The position numbers and the translations under genes were made by a program. The notes under the pieces were generated by a model. That model was not told where the DNA came from. It searched no databases and saw only the letters and a program-made list of their open reading frames with translations. From the NCBI GenBank assembly GCA_964534995.1, contig CAZHSC010000049.1, positions 1-26,927 on the forward strand: 26,927 nucleotides of DNA, written 5' to 3'. The stretch is from JAJTFW01 sp964534995 (GTDB taxonomy: Bacteria > Bacteroidota > Bacteroidia > AKYH767-A > OLB10). Position 1 is the stretch's first letter; every line of letters starts with the position of its first letter. Below, piece by piece: positions 16,327-25,116 of this stretch.

Positions 16327-16446
16327 TAGTAAATTCATGATTTATATCCAACAAGTAAACTATATTATCTTACCTCATAAATCAAACAAACAAACGCCAA
16401 AACTTTTTTAAAGCACATACGTTCAAACACAGAAAACCATCATTAT

Positions 16447-18987
16447 ATGGAAGCTAAATTCTCACCGCGGGTAAAAGATGTTATCACATTCAGTCGTGAA
16501 GAAGCATTACGCCTGGGACATGATTACATAGGAACTGAACATCTTCTTTTAGGTCTCATTCGTGAGGGTGAAGGAATGGCTATTAAGTTTCTGAAATCAT
16601 TAAACATTAACCTTGTTGAACTTCGAAAATCCGTAGAAAATGCCGTGAAAGGCAATGGCGGATCGGTAAGCAACCTTAACAATATACCATTAACCAAGCA
16701 AGCAGAGAAGGCACTTAAGATCACTTACCTGGAAGCTAAGATCTTCAAGAGTGAGATTATTGGTACCGAACATCTCTTGCTTGCCATCCTGAAGGACGAG
16801 GACAATATCGCCACCCAGATTTTGAATCAGTTCGGGGTAACCTATGATATCATGCGCGAGGAACTTGAGCTCTTTAAATCCAACTTCAAATCAGAGGCGC
16901 CACAGTCCCCTTCCGATGATGACCCCTATTCAAAGGATGATGATGGCCCCTCGTTTGGTTCAACGCAAAAGAAGCCCGGCGAAACCAAATCCAAGACACC
17001 GGTTTTAGATAATTTTGGAAGGGATCTAACAAAAGCTGCTGAAGAAGGTAAATTGGATCCGATAGTTGGCCGCGAAAAGGAAATAGAGCGCGTTTCTCAA
17101 ATCCTCTCCCGCAGAAAGAAAAACAATCCGATATTAATTGGTGAACCCGGTGTGGGAAAATCAGCCATCGCCGAGGGGCTTGCCTTACGAATAATTCAAA
17201 GAAAAGTTTCCCGTATTCTTTTTAATAAAAGGATTGTCACACTTGATTTGGCATCTCTGGTAGCCGGTACAAAATACCGAGGACAATTTGAGGAGCGGAT
17301 GAAGGCGGTGATGAATGAACTGGAGAAATCTCCGGATGTAATCTTATTTATTGATGAGATTCACACTATCATTGGTGCCGGAGGCGCATCAGGCTCTCTT
17401 GACGCATCAAATATGTTTAAACCTGCACTTGCCCGAGGAGAAATTCAATGTATCGGAGCCACAACACTTGATGAATACCGTCAGTACATCGAGAAAGACG
17501 GAGCACTTGACCGCCGCTTCCAAAAAGTAATCGTTGATCCTACTTCAGTTGATGAGACCATTCAAATCCTGAACAACATTAAAGAAAGGTACGAAGAACA
17601 TCATCATGTTTCCTACACTGATGCTGCCATACAGGCCTGCGTAAAACTAACCAACCGCTATATCACCGACCGTTTTCTTCCAGACAAAGCCATTGATGCC
17701 CTGGATGAAGCCGGTTCACGTGTTCACATTTCCAATATTCATGTTCCGCAAAACATCATTGAACTTGAAAACAAGGTTCAGGACATCAAGCTTGAAAAGA
17801 ACCGGGTAGTGCGCAGCCAAAAATATGAAGAGGCTGCACGGTTACGCGATACCGAAAAGCAATTGTTGGAACAACTCGAAAATGCCAAAAGAGCCTGGGA
17901 AGAAGAAACCAAAACCCAAAGATATACTGTTGATCTGGAAGACGTTTCGCAGGTAGTTGCCATGATGAGCGGTATTCCGGTTACACGAATTGCACAGGCC
18001 GAAACCACGCGGCTCATTAAAATGCCGGAAGAACTTAGCGGTAAAGTGATCGGACAGGATGATGCCGTTAAAAAAGTTGTAAAAGCCATTCAGAGAAACA
18101 GGGCCGGCTTGAAAGATCCCAATAAACCTATTGGTACGTTTATTTTCCTGGGACCTACCGGAGTTGGGAAAACTGAATTGGCCAAGGTATTGAGTCGTTA
18201 TCTTTTTGACTCAGAAGACGCGCTGATTCGTATCGACATGAGTGAATATATGGAAAAGTTTGCTGTGTCCAGACTGATCGGAGCGCCTCCGGGATATGTA
18301 GGTTATGAAGAGGGTGGCCAGTTGACCGAAAAAGTACGTCGCAAGCCCTACTCTATTGTTCTGCTTGATGAGATTGAGAAAGCACATCCAGATGTATTTA
18401 ACCTTTTGTTGCAGGTACTCGATGACGGTATGTTAACGGATAGTTTAGGCCGTAAAGTTGATTTTAAAAACACCATCATCATTATGACCTCCAATATTGG
18501 GTCGCGCCAGTTGAAAGAGTTTGGTCAGGGTGTTGGATTTGCCACCACCGCTAAAAGCAATCAGGCGGATGAACATGCCAGGGGAGTTATTGAAAATTCA
18601 CTGAAAAAAGCGTTCGCTCCAGAGTTTTTAAACAGAATTGACGATGTGGTTATCTTCAATGGTCTGTCCAAGGAAGACATCTTTAAAATTATTGACCTCG
18701 AACTTGAGCACCTGTACAAGAGAGTACACGACCTTGGCTACAAAGTAAAATTGTCGGATGACGCGAAGGAGTTCCTGACGGAAAAAGGATATGATTCCAA
18801 CTTTGGTGCCCGGCCATTGAAGCGGGCCATCCAAAAGTACGTTGAAGACCCTATGGCTGAGGAAATTATTAAAGGTGATCTCAGCGAAGGTGATACTATT
18901 GAACTGATAAAAGATCCGGAATCTGAAAGTCTGAAAGTTTCAGTGGCCAAACCACCCAAGCCCAAGAAAAAGAAAGAGGAATCATAA
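16447..18987 (+). CDS. clpC: ATP-dependent Clp protease ATP-binding subunit ClpC
   Basis: 846 residues. A two-ring AAA+ unfoldase that feeds substrates to ClpP. Domain order: two Clp N repeats (about 4-140), a linker, AAA1 with Walker A GEPGVGKS (about 232-239) and Walker B VILFIDEIH, a UVR-type middle segment (about 437-480, KYEEAARLRDTEKQLLEQL) that separates ClpC from ClpA and ClpB, AAA2 with GPTGVGKT (about 568-575) and VLLDEIEKAH, and the small D2 domain. The C-terminus is lysine-rich (KPPKPKKKKEES). It has its own promoter and terminator. mcsA, mcsB and ctsR, the partners in Firmicutes, are not next to it. Confidence 0.96.
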   Translation: MEAKFSPRVKDVITFSREEALRLGHDYIGTEHLLLGLIREGEGMAIKFLKSLNINLVELRKSVENAVKGNGGSVSNLNNIPLTKQAEKALKITYLEAKIFKSEIIGTEHLLLAILKDEDNIATQILNQFGVTYDIMREELELFKSNFKSEAPQSPSDDDPYSKDDDGPSFGSTQKKPGETKSKTPVLDNFGRDLTKAAEEGKLDPIVGREKEIERVSQILSRRKKNNPILIGEPGVGKSAIAEGLALRIIQRKVSRILFNKRIVTLDLASLVAGTKYRGQFEERMKAVMNELEKSPDVILFIDEIHTIIGAGGASGSLDASNMFKPALARGEIQCIGATTLDEYRQYIEKDGALDRRFQKVIVDPTSVDETIQILNNIKERYEEHHHVSYTDAAIQACVKLTNRYITDRFLPDKAIDALDEAGSRVHISNIHVPQNIIELENKVQDIKLEKNRVVRSQKYEEAARLRDTEKQLLEQLENAKRAWEEETKTQRYTVDLEDVSQVVAMMSGIPVTRIAQAETTRLIKMPEELSGKVIGQDDAVKKVVKAIQRNRAGLKDPNKPIGTFIFLGPTGVGKTELAKVLSRYLFDSEDALIRIDMSEYMEKFAVSRLIGAPPGYVGYEEGGQLTEKVRRKPYSIVLLDEIEKAHPDVFNLLLQVLDDGMLTDSLGRKVDFKNTIIIMTSNIGSRQLKEFGQGVGFATTAKSNQADEHARGVIENSLKKAFAPEFLNRIDDVVIFNGLSKEDIFKIIDLELEHLYKRVHDLGYKVKLSDDAKEFLTEKGYDSNFGARPLKRAIQKYVEDPMAEEIIKGDLSEGDTIELIKDPESESLKVSVAKPPKPKKKKEES

Positions 18988-18990
18988 AAT

Positions 18991-19025
18991 AAGAAAAGGC
19001 TACCCATATCCGGCAGCCTTTTCTT
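18991..19025. terminator. Bidirectional terminator between clpC and fabI
   Basis: A perfect 11-base stem (18991-19001 with 19015-19025) has A-rich and T-rich outer arms, so it can work for both converging genes. It starts 4 bases after the clpC stop. Confidence 0.8.
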
Positions 19026-19040
19026 GTAAACCCCATTGGT

Positions 19041-19853
19041 TCAGGATTGGAATTTATCCATTACCTCTTGACTCACCCCTGTGAAGGAAAAACCTCCATC
19101 ATGAAAGAGGTTTTGCATGGTAACATGTTTGGTCAGGTCCGAAAACAAACTGATACAATAATCGGCACATGCTTCAGCGGAAGCGTTTCCAAGCGGTGAC
19201 ATTGCATCGGCATAATTATAAAAAGAGTCAAACCCCTTTACTCCTTGTCCAGCCGTAGTTTTAGTTGGTGACTGAGAGATGGTGTTTACCCGCACCTTCC
19301 GGAATTTACCATAATGGTAGCCATAGCTGCGTGCAATACTTTCCAACATCGATTTTGCGTCCGCCATATCATTATAATCCGGAAATACACGCTGCGCGGC
19401 GATATAAGTTAAAGCTACCACACTTCCCCATTCATTAATGGCATCCAGTTTCATTGCAGACTGCAACACTCTGTGGAGTGACATGGCAGAAATATCAATG
19501 GTTTTATGATAATATTCATAATCCAAATCGGTATATGGTTTACCTTTTCTGACATTTGGCGACATACCAATGGAGTGCAATACAAAATCTATTTTTCCTC
19601 CCAATTGTTCTGCAGATTGATTAAAAAGATTTTCCAGGTCTGTCATCGAGGTTGCATCTGCACCGATCACACTTGCCTTGCAGGTTTCGGCCAGCTGGTT
19701 TATGGCACCCATTCTTAATGCAACGGGAGCATTGGTTAAGGTAAACACAGCACCTTCTTCGTGTGCCCTCAATGCAACTTTCCAGGCAATTGAATTGGGG
19801 TCTAGTGCACCAAAAATAATTCCCCGTTTTCCTTTTAATAATGAATGTGACAT
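19041..19853 (-). CDS. fabI: Enoyl-[acyl-carrier-protein] reductase (NADH), FabI type
   Basis: 270 residues from the ATG at 19853. FabI does the last reduction in each fatty-acid elongation round. The cofactor site begins at KGKRGIIFGALDPNSIAWKVA, the atypical Rossmann entry of FabI. The catalytic pair is Tyr-x6-Lys in DYNDMADAKSMLES; the phrase SIGMSPN and the loop SPTKTTAGQGVKGF also fit. The frame stays open upstream to 19973, but a complete promoter (19872-19902) lies inside that extension, so the ATG at 19853 is right. It is the target of triclosan-type inhibitors in other bacteria. It follows recN but has its own promoter. Confidence 0.95.
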   Translation of the reverse strand: MSHSLLKGKRGIIFGALDPNSIAWKVALRAHEEGAVFTLTNAPVALRMGAINQLAETCKASVIGADATSMTDLENLFNQSAEQLGGKIDFVLHSIGMSPNVRKGKPYTDLDYEYYHKTIDISAMSLHRVLQSAMKLDAINEWGSVVALTYIAAQRVFPDYNDMADAKSMLESIARSYGYHYGKFRKVRVNTISQSPTKTTAGQGVKGFDSFYNYADAMSPLGNASAEACADYCISLFSDLTKHVTMQNLFHDGGFSFTGVSQEVMDKFQS

Positions 19854-19871
19854 ATGATATGTTTTATGTTC

Positions 19872-19902
19872 CAAAAATAGCGCTAAAAAGATCACACCAC
19901 AA
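19872..19902 (-). promoter_or_regulatory. fabI: Promoter of fabI
   Basis: On the minus strand: TTG (19902-19900), exactly 20 bases, then TATTTTTG (19879-19872), a full match to the Bacteroidota consensus. It gives a leader of about 15 bases and settles the fabI start at 19853. Confidence 0.75.
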
Positions 19903-19929
19903 TTACCAATAAATAGTTTGTATATCAAA

Positions 19930-21591
19930 CTATTGGCTAAGTAAATCCTTCGCGTTTTCCAAAGCGGCGGCACTCAGTTCCTCTCCGCTTAACATTCTGG
20001 CAATTTCATTTATCCGCTCATCGTTCCCAAGTTTTTTCACATAGGTTCGTGTGAGGCCCTTCTTAACTTCCTTATATACAAGAAAATGCATGTCACCCTT
20101 TGATGCTAATTGAGGCAGATGAGTAATAGCAATTACCTGATGTTTTTTTGCCATTTGTCTTAGGATACTTCCAACCCGTGAAGCGGTCTCCCCTGAAATG
20201 CCCGTATCAATTTCATCAAAAATCACAGTAGGCATGGCTGAAATACGTGCCAATATTGATTTAATGCATAACATCAGTCTCGACATTTCTCCTCCTGAGG
20301 CTACCTTTGACATTTCTTTAAATTCAGCGCCTTTATTTGCTGAAAACATAAATTTTACTTTTTCCCTACCCTCCGGAAGGTATTCATCGTCTTTATCGGT
20401 TACGAGATTGACAGCAAAAACAGCATGAGGCATAGCCAGGTCAGACAACATGCCTGTTACTTCTTTCTGTAAAGCGGGAATTGCCTGCTTACGGGTATCC
20501 GATAATTCGATGCCAGCTTCCATGAGTTCCTTTTTACTTTCGGCAAGGTTACGAGTGATCACACTGATCTTCTCTTCCAGGGAGCCTATGGAAGTAATTT
20601 TAGTCTCAAGATTTTGTTGAAGGTGCAGCAGTTCTTCCACGGTGGCAAGCCTGTGCTTTTTCTGCAGATTATAAATGGAACTCAACCTGTCACCGACAAC
20701 TTCCAGCCGGGCAGGATCTGCCTGCAGGTTTCCGGTGGCATCTTCCAGTTCCGATTGAATATCCTTTAATTCCACTGCTGCCGATTGAATTCGTTCAGAG
20801 AGAATGGAAAAATTATCCCCGTAATTGCGAATGGAATGAAGAATTTGCTGCACATGTTGCAGCTTACTGATTACGTTATCATCATTTCCAGCCAATATAT
20901 TATTGGCCATTCCCAGAGAATAAATGATCTCCTCTGCATGCTCAAGTCTTTCCTGTTCCTGCTCCAGTAACTCCTGTTCACCCGGCGATAATTTTAATGC
21001 ACTTAGCTCATCCAGCTGAAAATTAAAATAATCCAGATCTGCTTTACTTTTCCTTTCTTCTTCCTGCAGCGCTTGCACTTCTTTTACCAGGTCTTTTACC
21101 TTTTGGAAAGCGGTCTTATAGGTATGCAGTTGCTTCGAATTAGCGGCAAAGGCATCGAGCACATGCATTTGGAATTTACTATCTGATAACAACAAAGTTT
21201 CATGCTGACTATGGATATCCAGTAAGCCAGAACATAATTCTTTCAGCAGTGAAAGATTTACAGGAGTATCATTGACAAAAGCCCTCGATTTTCCTTCAGG
21301 ATTAATTTCACGGCGGACAGTGGTTTCTTTATCATAATCCAATTCATGCTCCGAAAAAAAGCGCTCCAAATGATAAGAAGAAATGTCAAAAGAAGCTTCG
21401 ATGATACATTTCTTTTGTTTATCCAGTAGCAGGGAAGCATCGGCACGCATGCCGGAAATCATTCCCAATGCACCCAGAATAATAGATTTACCGGCACCTG
21501 TTTCACCGGAAATAATACTTAGGCCCTCTTCCAACTGTACATCCAGTTGGTCAATGAGTACATAATTTCTGACTGATAATTTTTTCAACAT
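19930..21591 (-). CDS. recN: DNA repair protein RecN
   Basis: 553 residues from the ATG at 21591; the two codons before it lead only to a TTG. RecN is an SMC-like ATPase acting in double-strand break repair. Walker A GETGAGKS is at about 29-36, a long coiled-coil arm spans about 150-350, and the C-terminal head has the signature VASGGEMSRLMLC and Walker B VIFDEIDTGISGETA, followed by VIAITHLPQLAS. It starts 64 bases after porD and is the last gene of the bamD operon; fabI downstream has its own promoter. Confidence 0.96.
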   Translation of the reverse strand: MLKKLSVRNYVLIDQLDVQLEEGLSIISGETGAGKSIILGALGMISGMRADASLLLDKQKKCIIEASFDISSYHLERFFSEHELDYDKETTVRREINPEGKSRAFVNDTPVNLSLLKELCSGLLDIHSQHETLLLSDSKFQMHVLDAFAANSKQLHTYKTAFQKVKDLVKEVQALQEEERKSKADLDYFNFQLDELSALKLSPGEQELLEQEQERLEHAEEIIYSLGMANNILAGNDDNVISKLQHVQQILHSIRNYGDNFSILSERIQSAAVELKDIQSELEDATGNLQADPARLEVVGDRLSSIYNLQKKHRLATVEELLHLQQNLETKITSIGSLEEKISVITRNLAESKKELMEAGIELSDTRKQAIPALQKEVTGMLSDLAMPHAVFAVNLVTDKDDEYLPEGREKVKFMFSANKGAEFKEMSKVASGGEMSRLMLCIKSILARISAMPTVIFDEIDTGISGETASRVGSILRQMAKKHQVIAITHLPQLASKGDMHFLVYKEVKKGLTRTYVKKLGNDERINEIARMLSGEELSAAALENAKDLLSQ

Positions 21592-21655
21592 ACCCAATCA
21601 CTTTAGAAAAACCTTTTATTTATCAAAAATGTTCATTAATCCATATCACCTACCC

Positions 21656-22555
21656 TCACCCACCGGTAATTTTCTGGTATTTTGAAGTATTGATGGGATC
21701 AATATCACTCAGGGTTTGTTTTGCCTGTGACTTAACATCGGCCGGGGCATTAGAAAACAGATTTACCATTTCATCCACTTTAGCGTCAAAAAGAGTTTTC
21801 ATAAAAACAGAAAGAGGCTTATCGGCATGCACACGCTTTAGTTTTTCCAGGCTCGCAGCAATGGTTCTGGCTGACTCATCCGTTTTCTTGGTCATAAGGT
21901 CAAGCCCTTTCCTGTGAAAATCATAATAAAACTGCCGAATGGGTTTATAAATAGGATTATTAATATTTTCCATCAGCCAGAACCTGTTACGGAGTCCTTC
22001 AAAAGCCTTCCATCCGGGTTCTGCGGCATTGGCGCTATTGGCAACAATTGACTGGGCTTTGGCAAAATATGGTCCACCTCCAAGTGGTGAAAAGGTTTCG
22101 TAATCAAAACCAATAATGGTGTAGGCATAAAAGGCAAGTACCATTACCAGGTTAGGATTCACCTGACCATCGTTATACTCCAAGGGTTGAAATTCAACAT
22201 AACGGAAGTTAAAATCATCGTCCTTGTAATTCAGGACGGGTGAATTATAAGAAGTACCAAATACCGGTCTTCTTGAACTTACCTGAATAGAGGCTTTGAA
22301 CTCATCGGTTCCGACACGCTCCTCAATTTCAATTTGAATACTACATTCTATTTTCTCTTCGTTTTTGAACTTATCGCTGGTCCATTTGGTATTATTCATA
22401 AACTCCATAATGGACGTTTGCAGTGTAGTAAAAATCCTTTTATCCGAAGACTGTATTCGCGGAGAAATCACTGAAACAGTACAGTTCAATTCCTGAGCGG
22501 ACACTGAAAGGAGAGACGATAAACAGATACTTAATATAAGGAAGCAATTACGCAT
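21656..22555 (-). CDS. porD: Type IX secretion system protein PorD (DUF4835)
   Basis: 299 residues. A signal peptide (MRNCFLILSICLSSLLSVSAQ) leads straight into ELNCTVSV, then SDKRIFTTLQTSIMEFMNNTKW, the usual opening of DUF4835 proteins. Later marks are FRYVEFQPLEYND, NLVMVLAFYAYTIIGFDYETFSPLGGGPYFAKAQ (about 127-160) and RNRFWLMENINNP. PorD is needed for the Bacteroidota type IX secretion system, though its biochemical part is unsettled. The ATG overlaps the coaBC stop by 8 bases, so translation is coupled. No other T9SS gene is in the window. Confidence 0.88.
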   Translation of the reverse strand: MRNCFLILSICLSSLLSVSAQELNCTVSVISPRIQSSDKRIFTTLQTSIMEFMNNTKWTSDKFKNEEKIECSIQIEIEERVGTDEFKASIQVSSRRPVFGTSYNSPVLNYKDDDFNFRYVEFQPLEYNDGQVNPNLVMVLAFYAYTIIGFDYETFSPLGGGPYFAKAQSIVANSANAAEPGWKAFEGLRNRFWLMENINNPIYKPIRQFYYDFHRKGLDLMTKKTDESARTIAASLEKLKRVHADKPLSVFMKTLFDAKVDEMVNLFSNAPADVKSQAKQTLSDIDPINTSKYQKITGG

Positions 22556-23747
22556 GCATCAAATTTAATAAAGAAACCAATATTTCATCAGCCACAAGGT
22601 CCTTAGTCATTAACGGAACATTACGGATTGTGTTGTCCTTAAAAAGCAAGGTTACCTTATTTGTATCGCTGCCAAATCCTGCGCCCTTATCATTCATAGA
22701 ATTCAGCACAATCATATCCAGATTTTTACGCTTCAGTTTTTCTCTGGCATTTTCTAATTCATTATCTGTTTCAAGAGCAAAGCCAACCAGTATCTGACCG
22801 GGTTTCTTTTTCTCTCCCATGGCCATCAGGATATCCTTTGTCTTTACGAGCTCAATATTAAGAATATCCTCTTTCTTTTTAATTTTCTTATCAACCGGTA
22901 ACCGGGGGGTATAATCTGCAACTGCAGCAGCCATTACAGCAGCATTCATGTCCGGAAATAAAGAAGTGCATGCTTCCAGCATTTCGGCGGAAGTAATTAC
23001 CGGAATATGTTTAACAAAAGCAGGTACTTCCATCTGCAGAGGACCACTCACCAAATACACGGAAGCCCCGGCATTATTAAGGGACCTGGCAATAGCCAGC
23101 CCCATTTTGCCACTTGAATGATTAGAGATGTACCTTACCGGATCAATATTTTCACAGGTAGGTCCTGCAGTTACCAATACTTTTTTACCTGTAAGTGGTT
23201 TTTCACCGGAAAGTATGGAACAAACTTTTTCCAACAATAATTCCGGTTCCTGCATCCTCCCCTCCCCTGATAAACCGGAAGCGAGTTCACCGGATACGGG
23301 GTCAGCGACTATTACCCCTCTTCTCTTCAAAAGAGCAAGATTTTCCTGGGTAGCGGGATGTTTGAACATATCATGATCCATTGCAGGCGCAATCATCACC
23401 GGACACCTGGCTGAAAGATAAACGGCATGCAATAAATTATTACAAGCTCCGTGGGCGATGGAAGCAATGGTATTGGCCGTAGCCGGGGCAATCACTAACA
23501 AATCGGCCCAAAGGCCCATATCAACATGATTATTCCACGTATTCCGGTCACTGATCATTTGACTCAGTACCGGTTTCTTTGAAAGCACAGAGAGCGTTAG
23601 AGGTGTGATGAAGCCGGCAGCAGCATCCGACATTACCACTTGAATATCAGCGCCTTCCTGAATTAAAAGTCGTGTGAATGCAGCCGCTTTATATGCAGCG
23701 ATGCTACCGGTAACACCCAGGATCAACCTTTTGCCGGTAAGACGCAT
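22548..23747 (-). CDS. coaBC: Bifunctional phosphopantothenoylcysteine decarboxylase / phosphopantothenate-cysteine ligase
   Basis: 399 residues. CoaB joins cysteine to 4'-phosphopantothenate using CTP, and CoaC decarboxylates the product with FMN, two steps of coenzyme A synthesis. The CoaC half (1-180) has GVTGSIAAYKA and the catalytic His74 in NNHVDMGLWADLLVIAPATANT. The CoaB half starts at KKVLVTAGPTCENIDPVRYISNHSSGKMG (189 on). The CoaC motif usually PxMNxxMW reads PAMDHDMF (Asp124 for Asn125 of E. coli), and the substrate-lid position equal to Cys158 is Ser157 (GELASGLSGEGRM). I believe this is common in Bacteroidota. It lies 10 bases after rpoZ and overlaps porD. Confidence 0.95.
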   Translation of the reverse strand: MRLTGKRLILGVTGSIAAYKAAAFTRLLIQEGADIQVVMSDAAAGFITPLTLSVLSKKPVLSQMISDRNTWNNHVDMGLWADLLVIAPATANTIASIAHGACNNLLHAVYLSARCPVMIAPAMDHDMFKHPATQENLALLKRRGVIVADPVSGELASGLSGEGRMQEPELLLEKVCSILSGEKPLTGKKVLVTAGPTCENIDPVRYISNHSSGKMGLAIARSLNNAGASVYLVSGPLQMEVPAFVKHIPVITSAEMLEACTSLFPDMNAAVMAAAVADYTPRLPVDKKIKKKEDILNIELVKTKDILMAMGEKKKPGQILVGFALETDNELENAREKLKRKNLDMIVLNSMNDKGAGFGSDTNKVTLLFKDNTIRNVPLMTKDLVADEILVSLLNLMHA

Positions 23748-23757
23748 ATTAAATAAT

Positions 23758-24078
23758 TTATTGCTCGTTAGCGGGATTACGGTAATAAATTTTACCGTCG
23801 AGAAACTCCTGGATCGCGATCAGGGTAGATTTAGGCAGTTTCTCATAATGCTTTGAAATTTCAATTTGCTCACGATTTTCAAAAACCTCTTCTAAATTGT
23901 CGGTAATACTAGCAAACTCAGAAAGTTTATCGTTTAATTCTTCTTTCATTTCAGCGGAAATATGGTTGGCTCTTTTAGCCAAAATAACCAGGGACTCATA
24001 GATATTACCTGTTTTTTCCTCAAAATTCACAAGATCGCGGGTAACGGTCGTATTGGTTGAAGACTTGTAGTTTGCCAT
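23758..24078 (-). CDS. rpoZ: DNA-directed RNA polymerase omega subunit, Bacteroidota type
   Basis: 106 residues. Omega helps assemble RNA polymerase and holds the beta-prime subunit. The core is NIYESLVILAKRANHISAEMKEELNDKLSEF (about 25-55), where the ILAKRANHI helix replaces the VAARRARQ helix of proteobacterial omega; the C-terminal part is family-specific to this phylum. Gene order supports the call: in Bacteroidota this gene commonly stands between bamD and coaBC, as here. It starts 37 bases after bamD and ends 10 bases before coaBC. Confidence 0.88.
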   Translation of the reverse strand: MANYKSSTNTTVTRDLVNFEEKTGNIYESLVILAKRANHISAEMKEELNDKLSEFASITDNLEEVFENREQIEISKHYEKLPKSTLIAIQEFLDGKIYYRNPANEQ

Positions 24079-24115
24079 TTATTTGCCTGTTTAATTATTT
24101 TTAAATTATTATTAA

Positions 24116-24934
24116 TCAATTCAATACAGATGCATTTGAAGTTCCTGTCTTCAATTCTTTCTGAATTGATTCATAGGTACGTTCTGCTTCGCGAAGATAC
24201 CTACTTTGCGGGAAATTATCTACTAATTTTAAATACTCTTCTGCGGCCAGCTTCAATCTTTCTACCTTTTTAGTTTCAATGGAATTCAAGGCATATAAGT
24301 AAGCTGATTTCAGACTCAGGAAAAGGGCCTCCTCTTTATATATGGTATAAGGATAATCTTTCAGGAGGTTAGCAAAGGCAACTACCGCCGCCTTATAGTT
24401 TTCTGTTCTGTAATAAAGTCGGGCATTATTGAATGACTTTTCTTCGAGCTTTAATCTAAGCTCATCAATTATTTTATTTGACTGTTCAACTTTAGAACTG
24501 TTAGGATACCTATTAATAAACAGTTGAAATTTTTCAATGGCATCGTAAGTGCTGGACTGGTCAAGGCTGGATATGGGCGAGTCAAGGTAATAGCAATAGG
24601 CATACATATACTGCATTTCTTCAGCGTAAGGACTACCCGGATAACTCTGAACAAAATTATTAAAGTGATAAGCGGCCATGGTAAAGTCATCAACATAATA
24701 GGTACAATACACATAATAATAATAAGACTTCTCCGCTTTTGAAGTTCCCCGGTAAACGGTAATCAACTCTTCGAATAACTGCAAAGCATGATAATAATCT
24801 TTCTTTTCATAATACCTGACAGCCGCATCATACTTTGCTTCCATATCCGTACTTTTCATATACTGCTGAAATTTACTACAGGAGGAATTCAGCATCAGAA
24901 GCGGAATGAGAAGGAGAAGAAGAAGTTTTTTCAT
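24116..24934 (-). CDS. bamD: Outer-membrane assembly lipoprotein BamD
   Basis: 272 residues from the ATG at 24934. BamD is the essential lipoprotein of the BAM complex that folds beta-barrel proteins into the outer membrane. A signal peptide (MKKLLLLLLIPLLMLNSSC) ends at the lipidated Cys19. TPR-like repeats follow: AKYDAAVRYYEKKDYYHALQ, AMYNNF-like AAYHFNNFVQSYPGSPY, AIEKFQLFINRYPNS and YKAAVVAFANLLKDYP. The frame runs back to a TTG at 24955, but that codon lies in the promoter -7 box, so 24934 is the start. First gene of the operon bamD-rpoZ-coaBC-porD-recN. Confidence 0.93.
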   Translation of the reverse strand: MKKLLLLLLIPLLMLNSSCSKFQQYMKSTDMEAKYDAAVRYYEKKDYYHALQLFEELITVYRGTSKAEKSYYYYVYCTYYVDDFTMAAYHFNNFVQSYPGSPYAEEMQYMYAYCYYLDSPISSLDQSSTYDAIEKFQLFINRYPNSSKVEQSNKIIDELRLKLEEKSFNNARLYYRTENYKAAVVAFANLLKDYPYTIYKEEALFLSLKSAYLYALNSIETKKVERLKLAAEEYLKLVDNFPQSRYLREAERTYESIQKELKTGTSNASVLN

Positions 24935-24952
24935 GAGATACTTTATGAAATG

Positions 24953-24983
24953 CAAAGGTACTGATTTGCATTATGACATTCAA
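24953..24983 (-). promoter_or_regulatory. bamD: Promoter of the bamD-recN operon
   Basis: On the minus strand: TTG (24983-24981), exactly 20 bases, then TACCTTTG (24960-24953), a perfect Bacteroidota promoter. The leader to the ATG at 24934 would be about 15 bases. This is the best promoter of the window. Confidence 0.8.
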
Positions 24984-25036
24984 CTTGATTAACAAACGGA
25001 TGTTGAAAAGATTATGGATGGTAATGATTTTAACTT

Positions 25037-25044
25037 TATTTTTG
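25037..25044 (+). promoter_or_regulatory. -7 box for the serine palmitoyltransferase-like gene
   Basis: TATTTTTG matches the Bacteroidota -7 consensus. The -33 position 20 bases upstream reads ATG instead of TTG. The leader would be about 65 bases. Confidence 0.4.
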
Positions 25045-25116
25045 TGATGATATTTCGGTCGCATTCTGTGGCGGAAATACAACAACGTTAGCGAAAGAAA
25101 AAAAGTATACATTAAA

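Larger units (their letters stand above)
16086..16446. other. Divergent control region between gyrA and clpC
   Basis: 361 bases without a gene. It holds a good promoter for clpC (16295-16326), a weak -7 box for gyrA (16206-16213) and an inverted repeat over the clpC promoter core. Both leaders would be about 110 bases, long for this window. No riboswitch or tRNA was recognised. Confidence 0.6.

Noticed and set aside
19854..19973. An N-terminal extension of fabI with a hydrophobic stretch
   Set aside because: The complete fabI promoter lies in this segment and homologues start at MSHSLLKGK-like positions; the extension is noncoding.
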